Shown here: positions 33,256 to 42,521 of the stretch, piece by piece
How positions within the stretch are numbered: the first letter of the stretch is position 1
Layout: each line of letters opens with the position of its first letter
NCBI GenBank assembly: GCA_951802425.1
Contig: OX637798.1
Span: 1,054,001-1,118,000, forward strand
Direction of reading: 5' to 3'
DNA: 64,000 nt
From: Clavaria fumosa
Taxonomy: Eukaryota; Basidiomycota; Agaricomycetes; Agaricales; Clavariaceae
Notes under the pieces: generated by a model
Told to the model about the DNA's origin: nothing
Seen by the model: the letters and a program-made list of their open reading frames with translations, nothing else
Databases searched by the model: none
Made by a program: the position numbers and the translations under genes

Positions 33256-35312
33256 CAAAAATCCAGATGCAGCTTCATATTTTTGGAGGCCTTCCAGATC
33301 AGAATATGCTCCCCCGCCGGTACGACGACCCCCTCGCCGGTGCCGGGGTCACCAAGAACCAAATCCCGGGCCCCACGCGAACGATCAACGGTGTGGGAGC
33401 CACTGAGCATAAAAAACGGGCGTCCAACTAATACCTCGCATGGCAGTGTATCGGCTACTTGCATTTGAATGTGGAATGTGCAAGGACCGATCTGCAAGGG
33501 GAAATTCTTGATGAGTCCAAGTGTGGGGGCGATGGTGCCATGAGAAGATTCCATATGAATGACGCACTCGGAGTGGAGTGGGTTGCCAAGCTTTTCCCAA
33601 ACATCTCTCCTCATTGCCACAATCAAGCTTCCCTGGTCAAGAAGGCACTCTGTGGCGATCCGACCATCTAGAATACCTTCTACGGTCCGGAGCGGAGCAG
33701 CATCTACTGCGACAACGAGACCCGCTGTGTCTGGGGTCGTGATATTCGTATACAGGGTATCCTGAACTGCGGCAGTGGTGACGGGTACATGGCAGGCGGT
33801 TACCATGTCCTTCATCTTTTTACGGACGTCTCCAGAAATGGTGAGCAATTCACGGGGGGTGACATGGACGGGGATGTCGAGAGCGTGATCAAAGACCTGT
33901 TGAATGGTGACCGGATTTTCGATGGGAGCTTGGTAATGATACTGGACGTCAGGTCTTTCAATTCTTTCCAGCTTCGATGGGCGCGTGACCGGAGGCGGGG
34001 TAATGACAACGGCGGGCGGAGGAGGTAACCTAGATGGCTGTGGATCGTTATTCCGGGGTGCGGGCGCTTTCCTTTTGCCCTTGTCTATTTTCTTTGCCAC
34101 ATTGTTCGCGAAGGTGCGGGCCATATTTTCCAGGGCAATCCTCTTGCTATCTTCTTTGTCCGAATCATCTTCCGTATCCATGGGGTCACTGGATGATCCA
34201 GTAGGCTGTGCTTCAAATACAGTGGTAGTCGCCGGCTGCGTGTTCTGGGATTGGTAAGTGGTGTAGTACTTATCAAAGCGCTCTGATAGGTTGTTCCCCA
34301 CAATGGTGCCTGGCAAGTATTGTCCGGAAGGAAGGCAAATCCTGCCTTTGGTGTTCTGCATGCATTTACTGGACTTGATGTATTCGAGGGCCTTCGGACA
34401 GGCGCTAACAAAATGACCTAGTTCTGAACAGAAGTTACATGTCTGATTTGTAGGAGCATTCGTGGTCCGAGGGACGGAGCATTTTGCCAGTTTGAGAGAC
34501 TGAGCCAATAAAATTGATTCCAGGCAGGCCATTGTGGAAGCAAATGTGGCTAAGGCTGCGGACATATCAAGCTCTTCCTTTTTGACCACTGGTTTTGGTT
34601 CCCTCCCAGGGGCTGTGGATGCGAAATGGACAGGTCCGGAGAACTGATCGGTTGTCACAGAGTGCGGGGACGTTGAGGAAAGTAGGAATTCGGCGGTGGC
34701 ATGTACCTCATTCATTGGGTATGGGTCCTCCAGATGGTGATTAGGTAGTATAATAGCGAGCTGGCTCTCGATCCGGCGCCTTGTGTGATCCCCAAATCTG
34801 AGGATGTAAAGCCGGTTCCTATCATTTGTGGACATGCGCTGTGAGCTGATCAAATGCAAGGTGATCCGAAGAAAGTCCCGGTAATACTCTCCGTGTTCTG
34901 CACACATGTAAACTCCTTTTTGGGCCAAGTCTGATATGAAATGGTCCAAATTGGCAACAGAAAACAAACGGCCGCCATCAGAACCTGGATAAAGGCATCG
35001 GACAGCCGCTTTGAAGGTATCCCAAGTCCATTCCGGATGTGGGTCGGGTGTGAGAGTCTCCCAGAGAAGACATGTATCGGTGTCGAGGTAATGCTTTGCA
35101 TACCAAATTAAATCAGGTTCTGGGACATCTGGATTAATGCCGGTGAGTATGATGTCGATGTCCTCGAAGTACCGGTTGAGGTGGGTCGGTACTCTGTCAA
35201 AAGCAGGGGCCCTGTGGGCACCACGGAGCGGATATCTCGGTTGGTTGGCCATTGGTATTGCTGCATGAGGAAGTTCTTGTGCGGCATCGAGAGGATTCTG
35301 TGGTTCGTCCAT
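33255..35312 (-). CDS. Gag-protease polyprotein of element E, copy 2
   Basis: 685 open codons from the first Met (MDEPQNPLDAAQE). The capsid-like region covers about residues 30-210 (with LLWETLTPDPHPEWTWDTFK). The CCHC knuckle CNFCSELGHFVSAC is near residue 290. A Lys-rich linker leads to a retropepsin with the less usual active site LLDQGS (about residue 560), then LVGRPFFML. The conserved frame extends about 90 codons further upstream without ATG, so the start is uncertain. The stop TGA overlaps the pol ATG. This is the only E polyprotein in the window without an internal stop. Confidence 0.85.
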   Translation of the reverse strand: MDEPQNPLDAAQELPHAAIPMANQPRYPLRGAHRAPAFDRVPTHLNRYFEDIDIILTGINPDVPEPDLIWYAKHYLDTDTCLLWETLTPDPHPEWTWDTFKAAVRCLYPGSDGGRLFSVANLDHFISDLAQKGVYMCAEHGEYYRDFLRITLHLISSQRMSTNDRNRLYILRFGDHTRRRIESQLAIILPNHHLEDPYPMNEVHATAEFLLSSTSPHSVTTDQFSGPVHFASTAPGREPKPVVKKEELDMSAALATFASTMACLESILLAQSLKLAKCSVPRTTNAPTNQTCNFCSELGHFVSACPKALEYIKSSKCMQNTKGRICLPSGQYLPGTIVGNNLSERFDKYYTTYQSQNTQPATTTVFEAQPTGSSSDPMDTEDDSDKEDSKRIALENMARTFANNVAKKIDKGKRKAPAPRNNDPQPSRLPPPPAVVITPPPVTRPSKLERIERPDVQYHYQAPIENPVTIQQVFDHALDIPVHVTPRELLTISGDVRKKMKDMVTACHVPVTTAAVQDTLYTNITTPDTAGLVVAVDAAPLRTVEGILDGRIATECLLDQGSLIVAMRRDVWEKLGNPLHSECVIHMESSHGTIAPTLGLIKNFPLQIGPCTFHIQMQVADTLPCEVLVGRPFFMLSGSHTVDRSRGARDLVLGDPGTGEGVVVPAGEHILIWKASKNMKLHLDF

Positions 35313-35641
35313 TGGAAATTGTAAGGTGTTCGGTTCGAGGGGTAGTGGTGTGAGCGGTGAGTGTGGTTCTTCGAAGATCTGTGGTAATGAGGTAACTGGG
35401 GTGGCGAAGCTCGTGTGGGAGTAAACAATGGATGAAATACTGGGAATGTCCGATGGAAGAAAGTGGGAAGTTTCAATTACTTCTCCAAGAGGTTCAGAAT
35501 GCAGTGGTTCTGTGATCGGATTCGGGTTTCGACTTCTCAGGCATTCGGAGCATCGAGGCTGGAAAGCAGAGGAGCCTCTGGGAATCCTTGAAGGCTGTAG
35601 TGAAGACGTTGTTACAACCCCCTTGCAGTGGGCTCCAGAAT

Positions 35642-36558
35642 TGTAGTAGGCTGTACAGGTGTTGGCTGCAAATAGATGTTCGCGGCCAGGTTCTTCAGGG
35701 GGTCTTGTTACATGACGTAGACACCGGACAGAACCTTGGATGATGTAGAGGCTGAGTGTAAAATGTTCAGAGAATGAAAATATACATTGTCCGGAGTATC
35801 TGGTATCGGGTCCGATAGAGTCCGATGTTTGGATCGAGAGTTTGAGGGGCCAGCGATGACAAAGGCCAGCAAATCAATGGGTACGACGAAGGGTGAGCTT
35901 GCTAAAGATCACAGCACGATGTGGGCGTTTGAGAAGCTGGATTTCCATAGAGTCCGGTACATACTTATGTACATTTTTCTAAGTACAGCAAATCCGGTCC
36001 TACGGAAATCTCCAGAAGCTACAGAAGGCAATGTGGTATTGTGTACAAGGTCATATATGGGCCATAATTCATAAGTGAGTCATGCAATTTGGAGGGATGA
36101 AATGTCCGATAACTAGCATATGTCTGGACCACTCATAAAATGAAGGAAAGTGAGGCTGGTACAGCAAAGGGGTACTAGGAACAATGGGCAAGGCACTGCA
36201 AAGGGTTTGAAATGTTTCAATGATCGGATGGTTGAAAGGGATCACAATATGAAATTTACAGCATGGTATATGAAATAAAGGAAGGGGAATGAAATAGTGA
36301 GTATGTCGAGCACTGACCATGCTCGAGTGATGGAATAGGGAGGTGTGGGTGGTGTGTATGACCTGCGGGCTGTGATCATCATGGGGGATCAGAGACCGGA
36401 GAGTCTGATGTTGGATAAGTATTGGACGTTTTCGGATGTTATTGGATGGTGTCGGATCGTTATCGGATCGTATCGGACGCAATTGCCTTGGATCCCAAAA
36501 TATCTGGATGGTCGATATCTGTTAAGTTTCCTTGTTTAAACCATGTATTATCCTTACA
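35642..36558 (-). repeat. E LTR 3 (5' LTR of int2)
   Basis: 917 bp, TGTAGTAGGC...ATCCTTACA, near-identical to LTR 1; most differences are transitions at CpG. The adjoining primer site is at 35628-35637. The target duplication ACGC follows at 36559-36562. Confidence 0.85.
36412..36476. promoter_or_regulatory. Helically phased CGG/TGG array in E LTR 3
   Basis: NGG triplets start at 36412, 36423, 36433, 36443, 36453, 36464 and 36474 (spacing 11-10-10-10-11-10), the same register as in LTR 1. Three of the seven read TTGGA, as after CpG-to-TpG decay. In element orientation the array is 80-150 bp from the LTR 5' end, in U3, where an upstream activating site would be. Confidence 0.6.
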
Positions 36559-36562
36559 ACGC

Positions 36563-36806
36563 ATTGTTCCCACATCGTGAAGTGAAAGTCTTTTATGACT
36601 TTGGTGTGGACTCGAAGGAGGAATGGCTAGTGGACACCATTATTGGCCATAGGTGGGAAGGACACCACCTAGTATGCAAGGTCTGATGGAACCTCGGGGA
36701 TATGACTTGGGAGCCATATATGGGAGTCAAAGAGCTAGCAGCTCTAGACCACTACCTTGAACTACAAGGTGTAGACTCGTGGAGGGCGCTACCTAGGCAC
36801 CCTTGA
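36563..36806 (+). pseudogene. Chromodomain end of Pol, element D
   Basis: This resumes the D frame after the E composite: FPHREVKVFYDFG, then a chromodomain-like block EEWLVDTIIGHRW and DMTWEPYMGVKELAAL, ending at a TGA at 36804. A TGA after HLVCKV is an internal CGA/TGG-to-TGA stop. A chromodomain at the integrase C-terminus directs insertion to marked chromatin in chromoviruses. Confidence 0.75.
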
Positions 36807-36971
36807 GCAGAGCGCGGATGGAGCGCCCACGCAGAGTAGTAAAGACGATCGAGCCAGTCTGCGGGGTCGTTAGCCACAGTGATTGAGTCACGTGGTGGCT
36901 CCACCATAAGGTACAAAACCTTAAGACAGCCTGCCCTCTTTTTCTCTTTTCTTCATCAACCATTTTTTACA

Positions 36972-39122
36972 ATGGATGATCCGATGGGGGAAACCCCATC
37001 TCCTCGCACTACCTGCGCCGCTGCTGCTACCGCCGCCGCCTCTACTGCCACCGCCACTGTCCCTGGCCTCGCACCAGGGAACTTGTTACCGACAAGTATT
37101 GTCAGAATGGCTGGGTTGTCCCAGCCATTGTTGTTGCAAGGGGAGGAAACCCTCCCCTGGGTCCAAGATTGCATGATTCATGCGATCACTCACAGATCCT
37201 GGTGCACTCAGTGCATCAGGTTCCGTCGTCACATCTTCGAGTCGCTATTGCACTCAGATGAAGCATTTCAACAAATGCTTAAGGAAGCACAGGAAAGCAC
37301 TAGGCATGAACTCAGGCCAGAGCTCAGGATGATGCAGCGCAAGCTGGACGACTTGCACGAGGAATATGAGAAGGGCAATGCCCTTTGCGCTGGGCACCAG
37401 CAAAAGCTTGAAAAAGCTTATGATAGTCTGGATATGGTCAAGGAGGACCTTAGAAGTGTGCAGGAGAAGATTCTCTCCTTGACAGAGAAGTTGGCAAGCG
37501 CAAACAAGGAGCTCACCATGTTGCGAACTGTGGCGAAAGGGAAGGGACCTGAAAGGGATCCCTTGGAGCAGGACCCTAAAAGGGCCTGCATGGCTGTCTT
37601 GTACATGGACATAGCGCCGCCTATGGGAGACATGGACATCCCCATGAGCGTGGAGGAGGGGTATCCCCCTCTTCCACCTGCTGGTATTAGCCAGCAGAAC
37701 CCTGATGCCTCATTGAGGCATAAACGAACATTTGCGGAGACGGTGCTTGCACCTCCGACAAGGGGTTATCCCTTTAACGCTCCCCGCCCGGACAGGGCTC
37801 CGGATGGCTATCCCTGGCCATCGGGGATGTCCATCAAACCCGGTGCGTGGGTTGTCAAGTTGAAGACAGTTGAGGAGGTGATAGCCCTCAACCAGCAGGC
37901 ACATCATGGAGCGCCTGATGGCAGTTACGATATGACTGCCATAATGAAGATGCAATGGGCCATTAAGGAGGCCCAGAAGAATGCGGCAGCAGGAAAGCTG
38001 CCTATGCCAGTTGAGGACTGGCTGTTGAGGAACTGGAGAGTTCCTACCAGCATCGAGAAATCAGCAGACTGGGCGGCACACCATCTGCAGGGGCAGATGT
38101 TGCGAGAGAGTGGAGGGATGGGCGACCCATCCCTGAGGGCAGGACCCTTGGAAGTCGCAGGAGGGGGAGCACCCTCCTATCCGTTGTACCAGACATTGCC
38201 GCTGACAGCGGCAAGAGTGGTTGCGCCTCCCATTAGGGAGTTTGTAGAGACCGGGGAGCCGTTGCTCCCCCAAGAGCTGTGGCTCTCCTTTGTAGGGGAG
38301 AAGGGGGAAATTCCCCCTATGAATCCAAAAGGCAACAGAGGCGCAGTGTCAGACCTGCACTGCTGGGCTGCCAACATAAGGACAGGCAGAGCGGCTGTCC
38401 TTGGTATTGATAAAGACGGGGACTCACCCCTGTCCTTTGCACGCAAGGTGGCCATCTGGTGCACCATAATGGCGTGCGCACCGTCCCAGGCCCGAATGCG
38501 GCGCCCGTTCCTAGCTATGGCTGTAGCCCTCTTTGTGTCAAAGGGGGCATACACGCAGGCCATCAAAGGGAGAATGCTCCCTGTACGATGTTCCAGGCAC
38601 TGGAACACAAAGATAACGCCAACTGTCGTGCAGACAATCGAGGCATTTGTAGACACTGGAGTCTCCGTTGGGGAAATGGAGCTCTGGGATGAATTTGTAC
38701 TCGTGTGGGCACACAAGTACGTGCGAAAGGGGAATGTCTCCTTGGACGATGATATCCAGCTAGCGCTGGGTGAACGGGAGAAGCCTCCTGTACCTCCCCA
38801 GACATATGCACTGCTAGAGTGCATAGGGCGCAGGGCACGTCTGTGCCGTCTTTGGTTGAGCGAGAAGACGGGAGACAAACGGAGGGGTGAGGCACCCCTG
38901 GAAGATGGTGGAAGCACATCCACCATTAGAAACCCCCTAGGACTACCTATTGGGGGTTTAACAATATCCCAGACAGAGGGTGCGGGGCCCTCTCAAAAAC
39001 CAAAAAAGAAAGCGGCTAAGTCATCAGCTGCTAAGGCCACGAAGAGGCCTGTTGTGTTGTTGCCTGACTGGAGCGACGATGAGGGTGAGCCACCATGCGA
39101 CTACGAGCAGGGCTTGGACTAA
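36972..39122 (+). CDS. Extra 716-residue ORF of element D, downstream of pol
   Basis: An intact ORF lies between the chromodomain of D and its 3' LTR, on the same strand as pol. I chose the ATG at 36972 (MDDPMGETPSP), after a CT-rich leader; the inverted copy F shares it. The protein has an Ala/Thr-rich start, a long coiled coil (about residues 100-190), a Pro-rich middle, an alpha-helical C-terminal half (with WNTKITPTVVQTIEAFVDTG) and a basic tail (KPKKKAAKSSAAKATKRP) followed by acidic DWSDDEGE. It could be a Gag moved downstream or a captured host gene; there is no CCHC knuckle. I do not recognise the family. Confidence 0.7.
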   Translation: MDDPMGETPSPRTTCAAAATAAASTATATVPGLAPGNLLPTSIVRMAGLSQPLLLQGEETLPWVQDCMIHAITHRSWCTQCIRFRRHIFESLLHSDEAFQQMLKEAQESTRHELRPELRMMQRKLDDLHEEYEKGNALCAGHQQKLEKAYDSLDMVKEDLRSVQEKILSLTEKLASANKELTMLRTVAKGKGPERDPLEQDPKRACMAVLYMDIAPPMGDMDIPMSVEEGYPPLPPAGISQQNPDASLRHKRTFAETVLAPPTRGYPFNAPRPDRAPDGYPWPSGMSIKPGAWVVKLKTVEEVIALNQQAHHGAPDGSYDMTAIMKMQWAIKEAQKNAAAGKLPMPVEDWLLRNWRVPTSIEKSADWAAHHLQGQMLRESGGMGDPSLRAGPLEVAGGGAPSYPLYQTLPLTAARVVAPPIREFVETGEPLLPQELWLSFVGEKGEIPPMNPKGNRGAVSDLHCWAANIRTGRAAVLGIDKDGDSPLSFARKVAIWCTIMACAPSQARMRRPFLAMAVALFVSKGAYTQAIKGRMLPVRCSRHWNTKITPTVVQTIEAFVDTGVSVGEMELWDEFVLVWAHKYVRKGNVSLDDDIQLALGEREKPPVPPQTYALLECIGRRARLCRLWLSEKTGDKRRGEAPLEDGGSTSTIRNPLGLPIGGLTISQTEGAGPSQKPKKKAAKSSAAKATKRPVVLLPDWSDDEGEPPCDYEQGLD

Positions 39123-39418
39123 GTGTCCGAGCTCTTGAAAAATATGCCTACCCTGCAGGACGAGACAGTGGCACCTGGGGCACCCCCCACTGGGGCGTGC
39201 CACTCGTGACACACTGTCCAACTGGGGGCAGGTCGCGCAGACCACCGGGTAGGACCTGTCAGCACCAGGTGAAGGCCCCAGGAGGGGATTGCGCCTGGTG
39301 ACATGGCGGTAACCCTGCCCAAGGGGATGCACCCCTTGTAAATTATTATACGATCCTGCTCATCATCCTGTGCTGCCCGCACATCGCCTCTGGTTGGGGC
39401 CTCTCCGGAGGGGGAGAG
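39123..39418 (+). other. 3' untranslated region and polypurine tract of element D
   Basis: No ORF. The segment ends in CTCCGGAGGGGGAGAG directly before the LTR, a good polypurine tract for a plus-strand element. The same segment is inverted at 40107-40402 in copy F. Confidence 0.6.
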
Positions 39419-39643
39419 TGTAAGGCTATAGGCCTTTTCTGTTCCTATATTACATAAGCTATATACTATAATAGTCTACTAGCATAGCCGCTTTGGCTAT
39501 GCTTACATCAGTGGCCCCTAGAGGGCCGCTCGCCTATATATACCATGTCGCAACTGTACACAGAGGGTAGATCCCTCTAATTAGAACTACCATACTCAAT
39601 ATACCATTGAGTCTGGTTCTTTTGAGGGATAGAGAGTCTTACA
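39419..39643 (+). repeat. 3' LTR of element D
   Basis: A short 225-bp LTR, TGTAAGGCTATAGG...GAGAGTCTTACA, with a TATATATA box near 39534. The inverted copy at 39882-40106 has exactly the same length. Confidence 0.85.
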
Positions 39644-39644
39644 A

Positions 39645-39706
39645 CAGGATCAGTCACCAACAAATTGACCTCCAGTACTATTTACAAGATGGGACAGGCC
39701 CTAACA
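39645..39706 (+). repeat. Tail of the 3' LTR of element C
   Basis: CAGGATCAGTCACC...GGCCCTAACA matches the last 62 bases of the solo LTRs at 14545 and 16463. Its position just outside D shows that D had inserted into the C LTR. Confidence 0.75.
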
Positions 39707-39881
39707 TTGGGTTGGAGTCTGATGTTAGAGTAATGATCTAGAAGGCAAGAAGGGTTCAAAGGGGTGGGACTGCAGCCTCAGTGTATGTGTTGTGCCACAT
39801 ACAGTATGTCTCAATTTACCTGATCAACACAATGCCACAGGCAGGAGTCAGAGAAAAAAACACAACACTGGAGTCCATCAG
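39707..39881. other. Short unassigned spacer between element C and copy F
   Basis: 175 bp without an ORF or recognisable repeat. It may be the original flank of one of the elements. Confidence 0.4.
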
Positions 39882-40106
39882 TGTAAGACTTACTATCCCT
39901 CAAAAGAACTGGACTCAATGATATATTGAGTATGGTAGTTCTATATAGAGGGATCTACCCTCTATGTACAGTTGTGACATGGTATATATAGGCAAGTGGC
40001 CCTCTAGGGGCCACTGATGTAAGCATAGCCCAAGCAGCTATGCTAGTAGACTATTATAGTATATAGCTTATGTAATATAAGAACAGAAAAGGCCTATAGC
40101 CTTACA
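39882..40106 (-). repeat. 3' LTR of element F (inverted D-family copy)
   Basis: TGTAAGACTTAC...GCCTTACA, 225 bp, is the reverse complement of the D LTR with few differences. The adjoining sequence CCCTCCCCCTCC is the complement of its polypurine tract. Confidence 0.85.
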
Positions 40107-40402
40107 CCCTCCCCCTCCAGAGAGGCCCCAACCAGAGGCGACGTGCGGGCAGCATGGGATGATGAGCAGGATTGTATAATAATTTACAAGGGGCGCATCC
40201 CCTTGGGCAGGGTTACCGCCATGTCACCAGGTGCAATCCCCTCCTGGGGCCTTTGCCTGGTGCTGATGGGTCCTACCCGGTGGTCTGCGCGACCTGCCCC
40301 CAGTTGGACAGCGTGTCATGAGTGGCACACCCCGGTGGGGGGTGCCCCAGGTGCCGTTGTCTCGTCCTGTGGGGTAGTCATATTTTTAAAGAGCTCAGAC
40401 GC

Positions 40403-42504
40403 TTAGTCCGAGCCCTGCTCGTAGTCACATGGTGGCTCACCCTCATCATCACTCCAGTCGGGCAATCACACAACAGGCCTCTTCGTGGCCTTAGCGGCTG
40501 ATGACTTAGCCACTTTCTTGTTTTGTTTTTGAGAGGGCCCCGCACCCTCTGTCTGGGATATTCTTAAACCCCCAATAGGTAGCCCTAGGGGGTTTCTAAC
40601 AGTGGATGTGCTTCCACCATCTTCCAGGGGCACATTGCCCCTCTGTTCATCTCCCATCTTCTCACTCAACTGAAGACAGCATGGACATGCCCCATGCCCT
40701 ATGCACTCTAGCAGTTCATATGTCTGGGGAGGTACAGGAGGCTTCTCCCGTTCACCCAGTGCTAGCTGGATATCATCATCCAAGGGGGCATTCCCCTTTT
40801 GCACATACTTGCGTGCCCATGCGAGTACAAATTTGTCCCAGAGCTCCATTTCCTCAATGGAGACTCCGGAGTCTACAAACACCTCGATCATCTGTGCAAC
40901 AGTTGGTGTTATTTTTGTGTTCCAGTGCCTGGAACATTGTACAGGGAGGACTCTCCCTTTGATGGCCTGCGTGTATGCCCCCTTTGACACAAAGAGGGCT
41001 ATGGCCATAGCTAGGAACAGGCGCCACATTTGGGCCTGGGACGGTGTGCATGCCAGATGGCCACCTTGCATGCAAAAGACAGGGGTGAGTCCCCATCTTT
41101 ATCAATGCCAAGGATGGCCACTCTGCCCATCCTTATGTCGGCAGCCCAGCAGTGCAGGTCTGACACTGCACCTCTGTTGCCTTTTGGATTCATAGGGGGA
41201 ATTTCCCCCTTCTCCCCTACAAAGGAGAGCCACAGCTCTTGGGGAGCAACGGCTCCCCAGTCTCTATAAACTCCCTAATGGGAGGCGCAACCACTCTTGC
41301 CGTTGTCAGCAGCAATGTCTGGTATGACAGATAGGAGGGTGCTCCCCCTCCTGCGACTTCCAAAGGTCCTGCCCTCAGGGATGGGTCGCCCATCCCTCCA
41401 CTCTCTCACAACATCTGCCCCTGCAGATGGCATGCTACCCAGTCTGCCGATTTCTCGACGCTGGCAGGAACTCTCCAGTTCCTCAACTGGTGTAGGCAGC
41501 TTTCCTGCTGCCGCATTCTTTTGGGCCTCCTTAATGGCCCATTGCATCTTCATTATGGCAGTCATATCGTAACTGCCATCAGGCGCTCCATGATGCGCCT
41601 GCTGGTTGAGGGCTATCACCTCCTCAACTGTCTTCAACTTGACAACCCACGCACCGGGTTTGATGGACATCCCCGATGGCCAGGGATAGCCATCCGGAGC
41701 CCTGTCGGGGCAGGGAGCGTTAAAGGGATAACCCCTTGTCGGAGGTGCAAGCATCATCTCTGCAAATGTTCGTTTATGCCTCAATGAGGCATCAGGGTTC
41801 TGCTGGCTAATACCAGCAGGTGGAAGAGGGGGATACCCCTCCTCCACGCTCATGGGGACGCCCACGTCTCCCATAGGCGGTGCTATGTCCATGTACAAGA
41901 CAGCCATGCAGGCCCTTTTAGGGTCCTGCTCCAAGGGATCCCTTTCAGGTCCCTTCCCTTTCGCCGCAGTTTGCAACATGGTGAGCTCCTCATTGGTGCT
42001 TGCCAACTTCTCCATCAAGGAGAGAATCTTCTCCTGCACACTTCTAAGGTCCTCCTCGACCTTATCCAGACTATCATAAGCTTTTTCAAGCTTTTGCTGG
42101 TGCCCAGCACAAAGGGCATTGCCCTTTTCATACTCCTTGTGCAAGTCATCCAGCTTGCACTGCATCATCCCAAGCTCCAGCCCGAGTTCACGCCTAGCAC
42201 TTTCCTGTGCTTCCTTAAGCATTTGTTGAAATGCTTCATCCGAGTGCAACAGCAACTCAAAGATGTGATGACGGAACCCAATGCACTGAGTGCACTGGGA
42301 TCTGTGAGTGATCGCATGGATCATGCGATCTTGGACCCAGGGGAGGGTCTCCTCCCCTTGCAACAACAATGGCTGGGACAACCCAGCCGTTCTGACGATA
42401 CTTGTCGGTAACGAGCTCCCTGGTGCGAGGCCAGGGACGGCGGCAGTAGCAGCGGCAGTGCAGGTAGCACGAGGAGATGGGGTTTTCCCCATCGGATCAT
42501 CCAT
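40403..42504 (-). pseudogene. Inverted, frameshifted copy of the extra ORF of element D (element F)
   Basis: Minus-strand copy of the 716-codon ORF with the same start (MDDPMGKTPSP at 42504) and a stop at 40403. It is interrupted near 41460 by a ~14-bp deletion that shifts the frame, and again near 41070-41200. Upstream of the start the copy is cut at 42521 by the LTR of element G, so its pol is missing. D and F form a 5.5-kb inverted pair with a 238-bp centre. Confidence 0.8.
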
Positions 42505-42521
42505 TGTAAAAAATGGCTGAT

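Larger units (their letters stand above)
19002..36558 (-). mobile_element. Three-LTR composite of gypsy element E (LTR-int1-LTR-int2-LTR)
   Basis: Two related minus-strand internal regions (19919-27626 and 28546-35641) are separated and bounded by three LTRs (917, 919, 917 bp). The block is flanked by a 4-bp duplication ACGC (18998-19001, 36559-36562). Excising it restores the frame of element D across NNDALFPH. The outer LTRs are near-identical to each other while the middle one is clearly more diverged. The middle LTR has a normal primer-site junction with int1. Its junction with int2 has no polypurine tract and starts inside the accessory gene. I infer insertion of a second E copy into the accessory gene of the first, followed by deletion. 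Confidence 0.8.
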
